Assembly (NCBI RefSeq): GCF_001729245.1
Contig: NZ_CP015218.1
Coordinates: 381,001-445,000 of the forward strand
From: Leptospira tipperaryensis
GTDB taxonomy: Bacteria > Spirochaetota > Leptospiria > Leptospirales > Leptospiraceae
Length of the DNA: 64,000 bases
Reading direction: 5' to 3'
Part shown: in pieces, positions 61,836 through 64,000 of the stretch
Numbering within the stretch: the stretch's first letter is position 1
Layout: each line of letters starts with the position of its first letter
The notes under the pieces: generated by a model
The model's database searches: none
Told to the model about the DNA's origin: nothing
The model's input: the letters and a program-made list of their open reading frames with translations, nothing else
Position numbers and translations under genes: made by a program

Positions 61836-62651
61836 TTAAGAATGAGAAAAGTAAGCCTGCATCGACTTGTGAATTTTCTCCGCTTCTAATCCGGCTCGGG
61901 TCGCAAAATCCAAACCGCTGGAAGCGAAGTGAATTCCGCGCGAAGAATTGATAAGCGAATTGGCCCCGCAGACCGGAAGTAAGTCCTCGAGCTTCGCTCC
62001 TTGTGCTCCAAAACCGGGGATCAAAAAGATACGGTCCGGATTTTGTTTTCGAAGTGTTGCAAGTTCGTGAGGATTGGTAGCGCCGACTACAAAACCGAGA
62101 TTGATCGGAGAGATCGAATTGCCAATGTAAGCCACTTCTTCGTAAAGAGTTCGACCGGTTTCGGAAAAACGTTTCTTTTGAAATTGAGCCGAGTCCGGAT
62201 TCGAAGTCAAACAAAGCCAGAAAACAAGATGATCCTGATATTCTAAAAAAGGACGAAGGGAATCAAGTCCCATATATGGAGAAAGCGTAAGGCTGTCGAC
62301 TTGCAGATCCCCGAAGTAGTAACGAGCGTATTGTCGCGCCGTATTGTCCAAGTCACCACGTTTGATATCGGCTACGATAGGAATTTCAGGATAATTGCTC
62401 TTGAGATGACCGATCACCTTTTCGAACTGCCGGATTCCCGAAGAACCAAAAACTTCGAAGAATGCGATGTTCGGTTTGTATGCGACCGCGTAGGGCGCCG
62501 TAGCATCGATGATCTCGCGACAAAAATGAACCAGAGGTTCCGGACCTCGTTTGATCGTTTCGGGAAGTTTGCAATAGTCGGGATCGAGTCCGACACAAAG
62601 AAGAGATTGGAGAGATTGGCTCCGGGTTAGGAATTTACTTTGAAAATTCAT
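61836..62651 (-). CDS. pyrF: Orotidine 5'-phosphate decarboxylase PyrF (type 2)
   Basis: This 271-residue enzyme decarboxylates OMP to UMP. It has LLCVGLDPDYCKLP, YKPNIAFFEVFG, the catalytic VADIKRGDLDNTARQYA, LTLSPYMGLDSL, GFVVGATNP and LIPGFGAQGAKLED. This is the longer type-2 (mycobacterial-like) form. It lies 24 nt downstream of speE and is probably in the same operon. Confidence 0.94.
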   Translation of the reverse strand: MNFQSKFLTRSQSLQSLLCVGLDPDYCKLPETIKRGPEPLVHFCREIIDATAPYAVAYKPNIAFFEVFGSSGIRQFEKVIGHLKSNYPEIPIVADIKRGDLDNTARQYARYYFGDLQVDSLTLSPYMGLDSLRPFLEYQDHLVFWLCLTSNPDSAQFQKKRFSETGRTLYEEVAYIGNSISPINLGFVVGATNPHELATLRKQNPDRIFLIPGFGAQGAKLEDLLPVCGANSLINSSRGIHFASSGLDFATRAGLEAEKIHKSMQAYFSHS

Positions 62652-62675
62652 CGCCCCTCCCCGGATAAAATGATC

Positions 62676-64000
<1,325 letters not shown>

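Overview
The window looks like a chromosomal piece of a Leptospira species. The evidence is a DUF1564-family protein (a family I know only from Leptospira), many small lipoproteins and secreted proteins of leptospiral type, FecR-domain proteins, a moderate G+C content, and cobalamin genes in an order I associate with leptospires. The species cannot be fixed from the sequence alone. I saw no rRNA, tRNA, CRISPR array, complete insertion sequence or phage genes.

Positions 1-17,722 (+) hold one very compact cobalamin (vitamin B12) operon. Most genes overlap by 1-14 nt or are separated by at most 15 nt. It starts inside CbiX (cobalt insertion, with a fused 2Fe-2S domain), followed by a DUF3209 protein, an FNR-like flavoprotein, CbiD, CbiC, CbiET, CbiL, CbiG, CbiH, CbiF, a HemD-like protein, CobO, CbiA, CbiZ, a histidine-phosphatase homologue lacking its catalytic His, CobU, a CobD-CobQ fusion, CbiB and CobC. 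No CbiJ/CobK, CobS or CobT is visible. A cobalamin riboswitch follows (about 17,778-17,880), leading a TonB-dependent receptor (18,070-20,169). The segment therefore couples synthesis, salvage/remodelling (CbiZ, CobU, CobO) and uptake of corrinoids.

Positions 20,176-34,350 are mixed, mostly on the minus strand: an SDR, a GST-like protein, a haloalkane dehalogenase behind a perfect inverted repeat, a four-gene module (ECF sigma factor, FecR membrane protein, HAMP protein, secreted FecR protein), DUF547 and DUF1564 proteins, a cytosolic GH5 glucosylceramidase-like enzyme, a patatin phospholipase preceded by a structured leader with a Cys-rich 16-codon ORF, and an MFS transporter.

Positions 34,465-45,503 (+) hold a CoA-transferase, an LpxH-like phosphoesterase, a GltB-like FMN protein, a thioesterase, a CrtI/retinol-saturase-like oxidoreductase followed by a PadR regulator with two operator-like palindromes, and a large 7TM-PAS histidine kinase.

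Positions 45,528-53,039 hold part of the methionine salvage pathway (MtnD, MtnB and an SDR), elongation factor P, a PstS-like lipoprotein, lysine 2,3-aminomutase and small proteins. Two copies of a dispersed repeat of about 150 bp lie in the intergenic gaps at 48.3 and 53.1 kb.

Positions 53,466-59,996 (-) form a lipid-modification island: flavin oxidoreductase, DUF1365, CFA synthase, DUF2062, DUF1295, and a methyltransferase resembling plant coclaurine N-methyltransferase, with a YqaA-type membrane protein upstream. The end of the window holds an outer-membrane beta-barrel protein and a speD-speE-pyrF operon, with speD running off the right edge.
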